DNA of 64,000 bases, from NCBI GenBank assembly GCA_022448985.1, contig JAKVCR010000019.1:2027-66026 (forward strand), given 5' to 3'. Source of the stretch: Roseibacillus sp. Lineage in GTDB: Bacteria; Verrucomicrobiota; Verrucomicrobiia; Verrucomicrobiales; Akkermansiaceae. How positions within the stretch are numbered: the stretch's first letter is position 1; each line of letters opens with the position of its first letter. Both the position numbers and the translations under genes were made by a program. The notes below the pieces were generated by a model, which saw only the letters and a list, made by a program, of their open reading frames with translations, had not been told where the DNA came from and made no database searches. Below, in pieces: positions 17,398 to 27,007 of this stretch.

Positions 17398-17952
17398 TTA
17401 CCCAGGATCGCTTCCCCGTGACTCATCAGAACTGCTTCGGACAAGGTTGACGACCTTCTCATCGTCGTCACCCGCGGCCCAGACGTGGCGGAGGAAATCC
17501 GCAGGGTGAACGGAGTTTTCGCGGAGGAATTTGCGATCTCCTCCACAGCCGTACATGAGATCCGGATCAAGCTCTCCCCTGAGCTTGGCGCGGGCCTTGG
17601 TCAGGATCCGTGGCAGATAGGCGATATCCCCGAGGGTGTCCCCGAAGGTTGGAAGCTCGTCTCGCGTGATCTCGATCTCGCTGAGAATGCCGCCCTGGAC
17701 TACCTGAAGGTAGTCGCGACGGACGGCTGCAATGAGCAGGGCGGTACTGGGAGTGGGGGCCTCCTCATCGACAAAGTCCTCCACAAAATCGAAGAGTTCG
17801 CGGGGCTTGTAACCGATCTCCCGCAGAAAATGGAGATCGTCCTCACCGTAGTAGTGCGCAAAGTCCGCATCTCCGCCCCGGTAGCGTTCGACGCAACGGT
17901 CGAACAGTTCCATGAATTGTTCATTCCAAGCCATCTTGCGGGTGCAATTCAT
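17398..17952 (-). CDS. DUF5069-like conserved protein
   Basis: 184 residues, soluble. The central part, GDIAYLPRILTKARAKLRGE, then MYGCGGDRKFLRE and DDDEKVVNLV, looks like the DUF5069 pattern as I remember it (LPR..KARA.L.G....Y.C..D..FL.). No function is known for that family to my knowledge. The N-terminal half (AWNEQFMELFDRCVERYRGG, LREIGYKPRELFDFVEDF) is helical and acidic. The start at 17952 has GAAGA just before it; an internal ATG at 17934 is an alternative. The protein sits 92 bases upstream of the Nudix gene on the same strand and 121 bases downstream of the PHP-type gene. Confidence 0.6.
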   Translation of the reverse strand: MNCTRKMAWNEQFMELFDRCVERYRGGDADFAHYYGEDDLHFLREIGYKPRELFDFVEDFVDEEAPTPSTALLIAAVRRDYLQVVQGGILSEIEITRDELPTFGDTLGDIAYLPRILTKARAKLRGELDPDLMYGCGGDRKFLRENSVHPADFLRHVWAAGDDDEKVVNLVRSSSDESRGSDPG

Positions 17953-18073
17953 TCTTCAAATGGGGTTCTGTCAACCGCAGGGAGGTTGCGGATGTGAAGA
18001 TCGCATGCCTGGAGGGAGAATTTCTCTTTATCCCCGGATATTGAAGGAGCTGATTCGAGTCGGCAGCTGCCGT

Positions 18074-20323
18074 TCAGCGGATCTTCGATTCCTCGATGAT
18101 GCGCCTGTAGGTGTCGCGGGCGTGGTTGTAGGCCTTCCGGGCATCTTCCATTTCATCCTGGTCGATGAACTTCTCCTTCTGCTTCCAGCAGTCATTCACT
18201 CCGCGCAGGCACCATTCCGCACTACGACGGGAGGCCCTTACCGGTTTGTCGGCGACCGTGACCCAGACCGGGTTGGTGTGGGAGGAAGGAAGGATGCGGG
18301 TAGCCACCCATGAACTGCGCTCAATGGGGACCTCGAAAACCAAGTCCTTCAGGGTGCCGTCAGCACGAAGCCTGTGCTGCCCGGCAACCTGTCCATTGAC
18401 GAGAATTTCAACCGTTACGTCACGAGAATCGTCGAGCCGCGAGCGTTCAATGTGCCAGTAGGGTTTCCTTTCGTAGGGGAGATCCCGTAATCCTGGGGAT
18501 GGTTTCTCCGGCAAGAGGGCCGCGGCCTTGACCCGGGCAGTTACGGTAGCCGGTTTGTCCAGACGGACGGTGCTGTCACCCACGCCCATTTCGGCATCGT
18601 TGATCTGGAATCCGATCAAGTGTGAACGGCCGTCCCCAACGTAGTTACGGCCCCTGCGAATGCCTTCACACCATTCATTGAAGGTGAGTTTGTTGTCGAG
18701 TTTGACATAGGAGCGGCCCAGTCCGACCCGTTCTCCATAGATACAGGGGAAATCCGTCTCCCCGCTGATCCGGGTACGGAATCCGCAATTGAGAATATGA
18801 TACCAGATATTGAGTTCCCATACGTAGGGCGTATCGACCATGGCAAGAAAATCGATTGCGGGTACCTGCTTGCCATCCGGTCCTTCCACGGTGTGGGTGA
18901 CATCGACGATGTACTCATTGGCGCCGATTCCGTCAAAAGGCGGGGGATTGTAGTTGGGGAGTTCATCACCGGGGACACTCAGGCCCCAGCCGGAGTGTGC
19001 GGTGCCGACCAGGGCGCCCTGTTTCTTGGCCCAACGCAGGGTGTTCAGGCAGAGTTTGGGCCAGTGATGCTTGGAGTCCCCCCCCGGATACATCTGGTTC
19101 TTGAGGCGGAGGAGACAGAGGTGACCGCTCTGGTGTGATCCAAAGCCAGAGACCTCTATGTCGTAGCGGAGGAGATAGGGGTAACGGGAGACCTTGTCGT
19201 CCTTGCCGGTGAAGAATTTCTTCTGATAGTCGAAACATGGTCCCCAGGTCAGGTTGCATCCGACCTTGAGGTCTTCTCCCAGGCAGTGCCGCATCATGTC
19301 AGGAGCGTGGACGCCCTCGGTGGGATTGGTGTAGTGGGCGCAGCCCGCGGCGTGGATGTGATGGTCGCCCGACCACCAGCCCATGAGGGCGGGATCGATC
19401 CAGCGCTTGATCTTGAATGAGAGCTTGCCGGTGCTCTGGTCGATCTTGAGTTTCCGTTCCTGCGGGAGCGACTCGGGACCGCGGTAGTTCCGGATGGTGT
19501 AGGTGCCGGTGGGCAGGCGGATGGTCTCTCCGTGGGCACGGTAGATCTGGGGATGAAAGGCGAAGTCGGGCGCTGCCCGCTTGGTTTGCGATGGGTAAAC
19601 GCGTCCCAATTGGTCGCGGATCTCAAAGGCGGCGGTGGTGGGTTCGCCATTTTCGTCGAGAACCTCGAGCTTGATCTCATGAGCAGGCTGGCAGGTGAAG
19701 AGGAAGTCGCTCTCGTTGCGAAAGCCCAGGTCCTGGGTGCCCTGCCCGACGTCGAACTGGAGCTTGCTTTCCCTCTTTCCCCGATCGCGGCTGTAGAGGG
19801 AGAGAATGCGGTATTCCAGTTCCAGTCCACCGAGGGTTGCGGTGAGCGGTTGCTTGTCCAGGGTGGAGAGGTCCAGCCAGCGGTCGCGCAGATCCTCCTT
19901 GGGTGAGTTGTGCATGCTTCGCGCGTTTGGGCTCTGCACCCGCAGGGGAGCGGTAACACCTGCTTCGTTGTGCACCTTGACGAGGAAAACGGTCCAGCCG
20001 CCCTCCACCAGGACAGGCTTGGCCGGACCAGGCGCGACTTTCACGCGTGATTCCGGATTAATGGTCACGCCTGCGAGGCAGAGGGGATCAAGCACGGCCT
20101 GGACGCCACTGCTCACGCCATCGTCATCCTCGGCAGCCATGGCCTTGGAGAGCGCGCGTTTCTGGGCGGCGGTCAGGGGGGTGCCTACAAATTCCAGGGC
20201 TTGAGTCAGGCGTTTGACCTGGGCGATGAGAGGTTGGGCCTCGACCTCGGAAACCTGGCGAAGTTCCGCGAAAGCGAGAGAAGAGGAAAAGAGGGAAAGC
20301 GTGAGGAGAGACAGGAATTTCAT
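18074..20323 (-). CDS. Secreted CehA/McbA-type (PHP fold) metallohydrolase
   Basis: 749 residues with a signal peptide (MKFLSLLTLSLFSSSLAFA). The N-terminal 300 residues look beta-rich (carboxypeptidase-regulatory-like segment GEPTTAAFEIRDQLGRVYPS). The metallohydrolase part begins at GWWSGDHHIHAAGC, a His-x-His metal motif of the PHP superfamily, and continues with GTAHSGWG, IDFLAMVD and SGETDFPCIYG, as in CehA/McbA-type proteins. Members hydrolyse varied esters and amides; many PVC genomes carry exported versions with no known substrate. It acts outside the cytoplasm. The gene lies 66 bases downstream of the mntR-like gene, on the same strand. Confidence 0.75.
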   Translation of the reverse strand: MKFLSLLTLSLFSSSLAFAELRQVSEVEAQPLIAQVKRLTQALEFVGTPLTAAQKRALSKAMAAEDDDGVSSGVQAVLDPLCLAGVTINPESRVKVAPGPAKPVLVEGGWTVFLVKVHNEAGVTAPLRVQSPNARSMHNSPKEDLRDRWLDLSTLDKQPLTATLGGLELEYRILSLYSRDRGKRESKLQFDVGQGTQDLGFRNESDFLFTCQPAHEIKLEVLDENGEPTTAAFEIRDQLGRVYPSQTKRAAPDFAFHPQIYRAHGETIRLPTGTYTIRNYRGPESLPQERKLKIDQSTGKLSFKIKRWIDPALMGWWSGDHHIHAAGCAHYTNPTEGVHAPDMMRHCLGEDLKVGCNLTWGPCFDYQKKFFTGKDDKVSRYPYLLRYDIEVSGFGSHQSGHLCLLRLKNQMYPGGDSKHHWPKLCLNTLRWAKKQGALVGTAHSGWGLSVPGDELPNYNPPPFDGIGANEYIVDVTHTVEGPDGKQVPAIDFLAMVDTPYVWELNIWYHILNCGFRTRISGETDFPCIYGERVGLGRSYVKLDNKLTFNEWCEGIRRGRNYVGDGRSHLIGFQINDAEMGVGDSTVRLDKPATVTARVKAAALLPEKPSPGLRDLPYERKPYWHIERSRLDDSRDVTVEILVNGQVAGQHRLRADGTLKDLVFEVPIERSSWVATRILPSSHTNPVWVTVADKPVRASRRSAEWCLRGVNDCWKQKEKFIDQDEMEDARKAYNHARDTYRRIIEESKIR

Positions 20324-20389
20324 GGCTTAGTGCGAACTGGGTATTGGCGATTTGACCGGGGCAGCCGGAGCGCGGCAAGGTGAATCTGC

Positions 20390-20785
20390 CTACTCGCCCA
20401 GACGTTTCAACACCCGTTCGCGGAAATCAGGGGTTTCGCGCAGGGTTTCGGTGACGGCTCGCAGGGCATTGAGGGTGGCCCGGGAGACATGGTGTTCCAT
20501 GCCTTCTACATCACGGTAAATAGTCTCCTCGTCGATTCCGAAGAGTCTCAGGAATTCGGTGAGAAGTTCGTGGCGATCCATGATTGCCTGGGCGATTTGC
20601 TCACCCTCCTTGGTGAGGACCGTTCCGCGGTACTTCTCGTGCTTCACGAGGCCCTCGGAATCGAGGCGCTGGAGCATGTTGGTTACGCTGGCCTGTGAAA
20701 TGCTCAAACGCCGGGAAATATCAACGGGTCGGGCATATCCCTTCTCCTTGATGAGATGGAGGATCTGCTCAAGGTAGTCGTCCAT
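20390..20785 (-). CDS. mntR: MntR-type DtxR-family manganese-responsive regulator
   Basis: 131 residues from ATG 20785, which gives MDDYLEQILHLIKEKGYARP, the normal MntR start; an upstream GTG frame extension (to 20824) is unlikely. A winged helix (PVDISRRLSISQASVTNMLQ) is followed by the metal-binding dimer domain. All six ligand positions known from Bacillus MntR appear conserved: Asp and Glu in DDYLEQ, His in DRHELL, and Glu, Glu and His in DVEGMEHH. It should repress manganese uptake genes when metal is bound. No manganese transporter lies in the window, so its targets are elsewhere. The AT-rich stretch at 20855-20890 may carry its promoter. Confidence 0.88.
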   Translation of the reverse strand: MDDYLEQILHLIKEKGYARPVDISRRLSISQASVTNMLQRLDSEGLVKHEKYRGTVLTKEGEQIAQAIMDRHELLTEFLRLFGIDEETIYRDVEGMEHHVSRATLNALRAVTETLRETPDFRERVLKRLGE

Positions 20786-20893
20786 GGCGACACTACCGCT
20801 GGTCCGGGAAGGATGAGATCCCACGGGCGGAGCCTAGGGGTGAATCTCATCCAGCGCACGGAATTTAACCACAATTTGTAATGTATTGCCGAC

Positions 20894-21712
20894 TCACTGG
20901 GCGTCAGTCGACCGGGATGATGCCAGGGGGGATCCTTCGTCATAGAGGTCCTGGTTGGAGGCCTGGAATTCTGCCTTCAGACCGACCTCAAGGGTGGTGA
21001 GATCGAGGAGTTCCCAACCGGTAAAGCTCCAGAGTCCCGCTAATCCATCATGTGCGAAACCGAGAAGAAGATGGTGAGCATCTTCGGTGACCTTGGATGG
21101 CGCCGATCCAAGCTTGTAGTAGAAACTCCGCAAGGTGGACCTGCGGTTTCCTTCCTCGTAGAGTTTGGGATCGAGGTAGGCTACTGTCCCGGAATCAACA
21201 TGTTCAATCCGGAGATCAGGGTAGCCCGTGCGTTGTTCCCTCCCGTCGCTGGTGAGGGGGATGGTGCAGAAAAGAGCAGGGTTTGCGTCGATCTGTTCCC
21301 GCAGGGTGTCCTCGAAGAAGCGGGATGCCTCATTGATACGGCTCAGATTGCGCAGGGGAGAACTTTCCTTGCTATGAACCTGCAAGGCATGATCGGAGGC
21401 CTTTCGGATTGCTTCCAGAATGACGGCGGCACCGGGTTCCCGGCTGTCGAAGGCCGTGACCGTCTTGCCGGTGGAACCTTCGATGACGCGGGCGAATGAA
21501 AACCGGCGCTTGTCCAGATTCTGTGCCCGCAGGTTCTTGATCAGGCTGGCGTTGTCCTGTTCGGAGAGGGCGGGGGGAGCGGTATAATGTTTGGCTGCTA
21601 CCCTGCGCTCGGCCTCCTTGCGGCTCGCCAAGCGACCCAGTTCAAAGGCACCAAAGGCGACCAGGAAGAGGATTCCGGGCGCGATGAGAAGAAGCCGCTG
21701 GCGGGGAGTCAT
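20894..21712 (-). CDS. Membrane-anchored protein of unknown function
   Basis: From ATG 21712 the protein has 272 residues, beginning MTPRQRLLLIAPGILFLVAF, one N-terminal membrane helix, then a soluble domain presumably outside the cytoplasm. An upstream ATG at 21781 would add a basic 23-residue extension. The soluble part includes TGKTVTAFDSREPGAAVILE, VAYLDPKLYEEGNRRSTLRS and a Trp-containing LAGLWSFTGWELLDLTTLEV. I do not recognise a domain or catalytic motif. It is divergent from clpB, with 167 bases between the two starts, and upstream of mntR on the same strand. Confidence 0.65.
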   Translation of the reverse strand: MTPRQRLLLIAPGILFLVAFGAFELGRLASRKEAERRVAAKHYTAPPALSEQDNASLIKNLRAQNLDKRRFSFARVIEGSTGKTVTAFDSREPGAAVILEAIRKASDHALQVHSKESSPLRNLSRINEASRFFEDTLREQIDANPALFCTIPLTSDGREQRTGYPDLRIEHVDSGTVAYLDPKLYEEGNRRSTLRSFYYKLGSAPSKVTEDAHHLLLGFAHDGLAGLWSFTGWELLDLTTLEVGLKAEFQASNQDLYDEGSPLASSRSTDAQ

Positions 21713-21798
21713 TGAGGCGGAGGATCTCCGGGAACGACCGGGGAGGCAAGACGGAGGATAAGGGACAAATCGACACGCCATGCTGTCGCAGGACGCGG

Positions 21799-21817
21799 GT
21801 CAGGATGTCCCCCTGAC
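21799..21817. promoter_or_regulatory. Inverted repeat upstream of clpB
   Basis: GTCAGG (21799-21804) and CCTGAC (21812-21817) form a perfect 6-bp inverted repeat with a 7-base spacer. The 9-mer CGGGTCAGG occurs at 21796-21804 and again at 21840-21848, 32 bases before the clpB start. This could be an operator or chance in GC-rich DNA. It does not match CIRCE or the HspR box sequence as I know them. Confidence 0.35.
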
Positions 21818-21879
21818 GGGCAAAATTCCCTCGATTCAGCGGGTCAGGGCTCTGGTCCACGGATTGCGAAGAGAGGAGC

Positions 21880-24471
21880 ATGGGTCTTGATAAATTGACG
21901 ATCAAACTACAGGAGGCGCTCCAGGCAGCCCAGCGACTGGCATCCAAGTCAGCTCATCCCGAGCTCCGGAGTTCGCATGTGCTGCTGGAACTGATTCAGC
22001 AGGAAGGGGGAATCGTGGTTCCACTGCTGGAAAAGGCAGGCGTGGACCTTCCCGTTCTGAAGGCCAGTATTATTGCGGCCCTCGACCGGGAACCGCGCAT
22101 GGAGGGTGCGAGCGCGCAGCCACAGATCAGCTACGGTCTGCGGGCCACCCTTGAGGCAGCCGACGAGGCGCGCATGAATTTGGGAGACGACTTTCTCAGC
22201 GTGGAGCACTTTCTGCTTGGAGCAATGGAGGCCGGATCCCCGGCAGGGAAGTTGCTGGAGGAGGCCGGGATAACCCGGGAGGCCCTTGACGAGGCACTGC
22301 AGGAGGTGCGCGGAAGCCAGAAGGTCACGGATGAAGCCCCGGAAGGGAAATACCAGGCACTGGAAAAGTATGGAACAGACCTGTGTGCACTCGCCCGGTC
22401 GGGCAAGATCGATCCGGTCATCGGACGCGATGAGGAAATTCGACGCATTCTTCAAGTCCTTTCGCGCCGCACCAAGAATAACCCGGTTCTTATCGGGGAA
22501 CCTGGCACGGGTAAGACCGCCATCGTGGAGGGCCTGGCCCGTCGTATCGTAAGCGGCGATGTGCCTGACTCCATGAAGGGCAAGCGTATCATTGCGATGG
22601 ATCTTGGGGGTATGATTGCAGGGGCCAAGTATCGCGGGGAGTTTGAGGATCGGCTCAAGGCGTTCCTCAGGGAGGTGACCGAAGCGGAGGGAGAGATAGT
22701 CCTGTTTATTGATGAACTCCATACCATCGTGGGGGCAGGTGCGAGCGAAGGAGCGGTCGATGCCTCAAATCTGCTCAAGCCGCAATTGGCCCGCGGGGAA
22801 TTGCGCACCATTGGGGCAACTACACTCGACGAATACCGCAAGCATGTTGAAAAGGATGCTGCTCTTGAGCGACGCTTCCAGCCCGTGAAGGTGGACGAAC
22901 CCTCGGTCGAGGATTCCATCGCGATTCTCCGGGGTCTCAAGGAACGATATGAAGTGCACCATGGGGTGCGGATCCAGGACAGCGCCCTGGTGGCGGCGGC
23001 CAATCTTGGGGATCGCTACATTTCAGCCCGCTTCCTTCCCGACAAGGCGGTTGACCTCGTTGATGAGGCCGCGTCCCGGCTCAAGATTGAACTGGATTCC
23101 ATGCCCACGGAAATTGACCAGATCGAGAGACAGGTCATGCAACTTGAGATGGAGCGCCAGGCACTGGAGAAGGAGACCGATCCTGCGAGCTCAGCCCGTC
23201 TGGAGAAGGTGGTGGAGGAGGTGGCCAGCCTGAAGGAACGCTCGGCAGGCCTGATGGTGCAGTGGCGCCAGGAGAAGAAGATTATCGACGAAGTCCGCAA
23301 GTTTCAGGGGCATATCGACCAGGTTAAGACGGAGGCTGAGCAGGCCAAACGTATCGGCGATCTGGCCCGGGCCTCGGAACTGACTTATGGGGCCCTGCCG
23401 GAGGCTGAGAAGAATCTGGAGCAGGCCCAGGAACGCCTCGGGGACCGGGATCTTGGCGGCCAACTCCTGAAGGAAGAAGTTACTGAGGAGGATATCGCCA
23501 GGGTGGTGGCGGCCTGGACGGGTATCCCGGTGAGCCGGCTCCAGGAAGGTGAGCGTTGCAAGCTCGTGAAGATGGAAGAACGCCTGGGGGAGCGCGTTAT
23601 CGGACAGCGGACAGCCATCGAAGCGGTTTCCAATGCAGTCCGGCGTGCCCGGGCAGGTTTACAGGATGAAAATAGGCCCATCGGTTCCTTCCTTTTTCTT
23701 GGTCCGACCGGGGTGGGCAAAACGGAGCTCTCCAAGGCCCTGGCCGAATTTCTCTTTGATGATGAGGGGGCCATGGTACGGATCGACATGTCGGAGTATA
23801 TGGAGAAACACAGCGTGTCCCGCCTGATCGGTGCGCCCCCGGGATACGTGGGTTATGAAGAGGGAGGACAGTTGAGTGAACACGTGCGGCGTAAGCCCTA
23901 CTCGGTGGTCCTCTTTGATGAAATCGAGAAGGCCCATCCCGATGTGTTCAATGCTCTGCTGCAGGTGCTCGACGACGGGCGTGTTACCGACGGACAGGGC
24001 CGGACGGTGGATTTCCGGAATACGGTCCTGATCATGACTTCAAACATCGGGAGCCAGTTCATTACCGAAGAGGAGAATGCGGAACAGAGGGAAGCCGGGA
24101 TTGCCGAGGCCCTGCGTGGGCACTTCCGTCCGGAATTTCTCAATCGGGTGGATGAAACAGTCACCTTTGACCGACTCAATCGCGAGGAACTGGGGAGCAT
24201 CGTGGGACTTCAGCTGGAGCGCGTGAGGCAGCGGTTGTCCAGGCAGGGGCTTGGGCTGCTGCTGAGCTCCGGGGCCGCCGAATTCCTGGCTAACCAGGGT
24301 TATGATCCGGTCTATGGGGCGCGACCACTCAAGCGGGCAATCCAGAAACACCTCCTCGATCCACTTAGCCTGGACGTGCTGGAAGGAACCTTTGTCGAGG
24401 GCGACATGATTGAGGCCGAAGTGGAGGCCGGGAAGATCGTCTACCGTCAGGCAGTCCTGGAGGCCGCCTGA
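21880..24471 (+). CDS. clpB: ATP-dependent protein disaggregase ClpB
   Basis: 863 residues, the standard ClpB length. It starts [20 protein letters not shown] with a double Clp-N domain (to about 145), followed by AAA module 1 with Walker [11 protein letters not shown] near residue 206, Walker [11 protein letters not shown] and the [17 protein letters not shown] pore region. The long coiled-coil middle domain spans about 400-525, which is what separates ClpB from ClpA or ClpC. AAA module 2 has Walker [11 protein letters not shown] near 608 and the pore loop [20 protein letters not shown] lies just before the start. ClpB rescues aggregated proteins with DnaK. The gene is single, with an inverted repeat about 65-80 bases upstream. 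Confidence 0.97.
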   Translation: MGLDKLTIKLQEALQAAQRLASKSAHPELRSSHVLLELIQQEGGIVVPLLEKAGVDLPVLKASIIAALDREPRMEGASAQPQISYGLRATLEAADEARMNLGDDFLSVEHFLLGAMEAGSPAGKLLEEAGITREALDEALQEVRGSQKVTDEAPEGKYQALEKYGTDLCALARSGKIDPVIGRDEEIRRILQVLSRRTKNNPVLIGEPGTGKTAIVEGLARRIVSGDVPDSMKGKRIIAMDLGGMIAGAKYRGEFEDRLKAFLREVTEAEGEIVLFIDELHTIVGAGASEGAVDASNLLKPQLARGELRTIGATTLDEYRKHVEKDAALERRFQPVKVDEPSVEDSIAILRGLKERYEVHHGVRIQDSALVAAANLGDRYISARFLPDKAVDLVDEAASRLKIELDSMPTEIDQIERQVMQLEMERQALEKETDPASSARLEKVVEEVASLKERSAGLMVQWRQEKKIIDEVRKFQGHIDQVKTEAEQAKRIGDLARASELTYGALPEAEKNLEQAQERLGDRDLGGQLLKEEVTEEDIARVVAAWTGIPVSRLQEGERCKLVKMEERLGERVIGQRTAIEAVSNAVRRARAGLQDENRPIGSFLFLGPTGVGKTELSKALAEFLFDDEGAMVRIDMSEYMEKHSVSRLIGAPPGYVGYEEGGQLSEHVRRKPYSVVLFDEIEKAHPDVFNALLQVLDDGRVTDGQGRTVDFRNTVLIMTSNIGSQFITEEENAEQREAGIAEALRGHFRPEFLNRVDETVTFDRLNREELGSIVGLQLERVRQRLSRQGLGLLLSSGAAEFLANQGYDPVYGARPLKRAIQKHLLDPLSLDVLEGTFVEGDMIEAEVEAGKIVYRQAVLEAA

Positions 24472-24529
24472 CGATGGACTTCTCCAGTTCCTGGTCTCCC
24501 ATGCAAAGGGGATCGATCTTCAAGGTTAT

Positions 24530-26860
24530 CTAGAAGACCGGAGACTCCAGAAGTACTTTCCGGAGGACGATGGAGCGGTCACCGAGATGAGCAGCACAGC
24601 CAGGCAATTGGTCACGGGTGGAGCGGAGTGTCTCGAGGTGGGCCGGAAGTCCCGGCGTGCTTCCGATGAGGGAGAGCAGGAGGGTGGGTGCTCTCTTCCA
24701 GGTGAGGACGATTTCGAGGCTGTCCTGGGTGATACCGCGAAAACGGAGCCACTGCCGATTGGACCGGTCTGGTTTCGGCAGGGGAAGATCGGTGCCGAGG
24801 GCCGAGATGCCCGAGAGCGCCTGGGATTTGTCCAATCCTATCACGATCTCCTGTCCAGGCAGGGTTGGGGTCAGCCTGATCCGGGCACTCTGAGTCTCGC
24901 TCTCGTTGTTCCAGTCCAGTAGTTCGAGCTTGGGGAGGGTCAGGTTCGCCTTCTTGGTCTCAAAGATTGAACCTGGCAGGGGAAAGGACAGGTGTTCGGC
25001 ATCCTTAAGAGGATCCAGACCGGTGGTCAGTTCCGCTGGCACGGAACCTTCCCAGGTTGCGAAGGAAATCTGTCCGGTCTCCCGGTCGAGTTCCTCGAAA
25101 TAGGTGAGGCTAAGCTGTTGGGGGGAGTCAGTGGTGAAGGCCGGAGTCCGCAGCGCCAGGTAACCCGCCCCGAGGGATCCGAGAACCAGAAGGGCGGCAC
25201 AGCAGCTCAGGCACTTCCGGGAGAGAGAACCGGTGAGAGGGACGAGGGGAAGGAGAAGCAACGCCACCAGCGCTGATAGGAGAGGTGAGGCTATCGTAAT
25301 TCCAAGAGCATCGGGGAGAAATTTGAGGAAGGGAACAATCAGGATGGTCGTGACCGATCCGAGCAGCAGGCAGGCGGTGGTGAGAAGGAAGGGGTTCTCC
25401 CGGCGGTTGTTGAGGAGAAAGAGTGAGGCAAGGGCCGCAGTAAAGGCCGGGATGAGAAAGAGATAAGAGAATCCCTCTGCGATCACACCAAGGATGAAGG
25501 CCCAGAGTGCGAGAATGAGACCGTGAAGAAAAAAGAAGAGAGTGGGCTCGGGACGGAGAAAGCAAATTGTCAGGAGGACGCCCACGACCGCGCAGAAAGA
25601 GGGCACAAGGAGGTCAAAATGGATGGCATCAGGCCAGGGGGTGGGAGTCTTGTCGAGGTGCTGCAGAGCTGTGGCGGCAAGCCAGCCCATGACCACTCCG
25701 ACAAGGTTACACAGGATCCAGCAGGAGATTCCCCGCGAGAGTTCGAGCATGTGCCACTGACGGTCCCTGTGCAGGCGGAGAAAGGGGAGAAGAAGAGCGA
25801 GGAGAACAGCGCCCGCAAACCAGGGACCCCAGTTTTCCGGCCAGGCCAGAATGAAACGGGCGGCAAGGTCGGTGTAGACCGCGTCCTGGTCCGAGGTGGC
25901 GTCCTTCCAGTCGGAGGTCAGGAGTTGGCGTGTCATTTCCAGGGCATTGTCGCCGTGATGCTGGAGGCTTCGCCGGTCGAGATGATCGAGGTTATCGAGC
26001 GGTGTGTGGTAATGTTTGGGGCGCCCGATAAAGGCAAAGTTGAAACCGTCCAGTCCGCGCTGCATGAATACAGTGAGGTCAGAGGAGTTGGGCATTGTAC
26101 GGTAGACCGTCACGTAGGCAGAACTACTCATGGGACGGCGCAGGCCATGCGCCATCTGGTCGATCATCCAGGAATTGCCCTCGGAGGTCTCAAACATGAG
26201 ACTGCCCCCGGAGGAGCCCCGGGCCTCGAAATTGAGGATCATGCCGATGCGCTCGGCGGTTTCGTTGAAGCGGGAGAATCCCAGGGCCCCGGTGAGGCCC
26301 AGTTCCTCCCCGTCGGTGAAGAGGAGAATCACGGGACGGGGAAGGGGTGTTTCCTTCATCAGGATACCGGCAACCTCGAGGAGGGCGGCCACCGCGGCCC
26401 CGTCGTCGCTGGCTCCGGGTCCTGCTGCCACCGAATCGTAGTGGCAGGAAAGGAGAAGGGCGGGGAGGTCGGGATTGGATGAGGGAAGCTCGGCCATGAG
26501 GTTGCGAGCGCGGGAGAGGGTGGTACCCCCTGATCCCCGGGCCGATGAGACCCAGTGATCATTCTCCTCTGGATCGAGACCGAGGTCTTTCAGTTCCCGT
26601 AGGAGTTGGGCACGGAATTTCTCGTTGGCAGGGGACCCGAGGGGGTGGGGTTGAGAGTGGGGCAGGAGTCGCTGGAGCCTCTTGAAGGCCCGTTCCGCGG
26701 AGAAGATATTCCCGGGGGCTTCGGCTGAAATTACCGGGGGGGGTTCGTAGCGCTGGGAAACGAACACGCCGAGGATGGCCAGCAGGGCCGCTGCCGTCAC
26801 TACCGGGACCCAGGTGAAGGAGGAACGAGGAGAGGATGGGGAAGGGTTCTCGTCATCCAT
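24530..26860 (-). CDS. M28-family membrane aminopeptidase (ERMP1-like layout)
   Basis: 776 residues. One N-terminal membrane helix (WVPVVTAAALLAILGVFV) precedes an M28 zinc peptidase domain (about 45-330). The two-zinc ligands are visible: His in SCHYDSVAAG, Asp in GASDDGAAV, the catalytic Glu and adjacent Glu in DGEELG, Glu/Asp in NFEARG and His in HYHTPLDN. Residues of about 345-605 hold several membrane helices, and the last 170 residues form a further soluble domain. This matches the eukaryote-like ERMP1/Fxna arrangement. It would trim N-termini of peptides at the outer face of the membrane. It is convergent with clpB (58 bases apart) and divergent from the AGCS gene. Confidence 0.85.
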   Translation of the reverse strand: MDDENPSPSSPRSSFTWVPVVTAAALLAILGVFVSQRYEPPPVISAEAPGNIFSAERAFKRLQRLLPHSQPHPLGSPANEKFRAQLLRELKDLGLDPEENDHWVSSARGSGGTTLSRARNLMAELPSSNPDLPALLLSCHYDSVAAGPGASDDGAAVAALLEVAGILMKETPLPRPVILLFTDGEELGLTGALGFSRFNETAERIGMILNFEARGSSGGSLMFETSEGNSWMIDQMAHGLRRPMSSSAYVTVYRTMPNSSDLTVFMQRGLDGFNFAFIGRPKHYHTPLDNLDHLDRRSLQHHGDNALEMTRQLLTSDWKDATSDQDAVYTDLAARFILAWPENWGPWFAGAVLLALLLPFLRLHRDRQWHMLELSRGISCWILCNLVGVVMGWLAATALQHLDKTPTPWPDAIHFDLLVPSFCAVVGVLLTICFLRPEPTLFFFLHGLILALWAFILGVIAEGFSYLFLIPAFTAALASLFLLNNRRENPFLLTTACLLLGSVTTILIVPFLKFLPDALGITIASPLLSALVALLLLPLVPLTGSLSRKCLSCCAALLVLGSLGAGYLALRTPAFTTDSPQQLSLTYFEELDRETGQISFATWEGSVPAELTTGLDPLKDAEHLSFPLPGSIFETKKANLTLPKLELLDWNNESETQSARIRLTPTLPGQEIVIGLDKSQALSGISALGTDLPLPKPDRSNRQWLRFRGITQDSLEIVLTWKRAPTLLLSLIGSTPGLPAHLETLRSTRDQLPGCAAHLGDRSIVLRKVLLESPVF

Positions 26861-27007
26861 GGAGCGGGACCATCCTTGCGGTGGTGGAGGGTGGCGTCGA
26901 TGCGGAAAACTTTTTAGAATTGTGATACAGGGAGGTCAAAACTCTCCTTCGGCCTTGTCGCGTTCCGAGGCCCTGTCCATGCTGCCCAAAATTCATCACA
27001 TGTGTTC

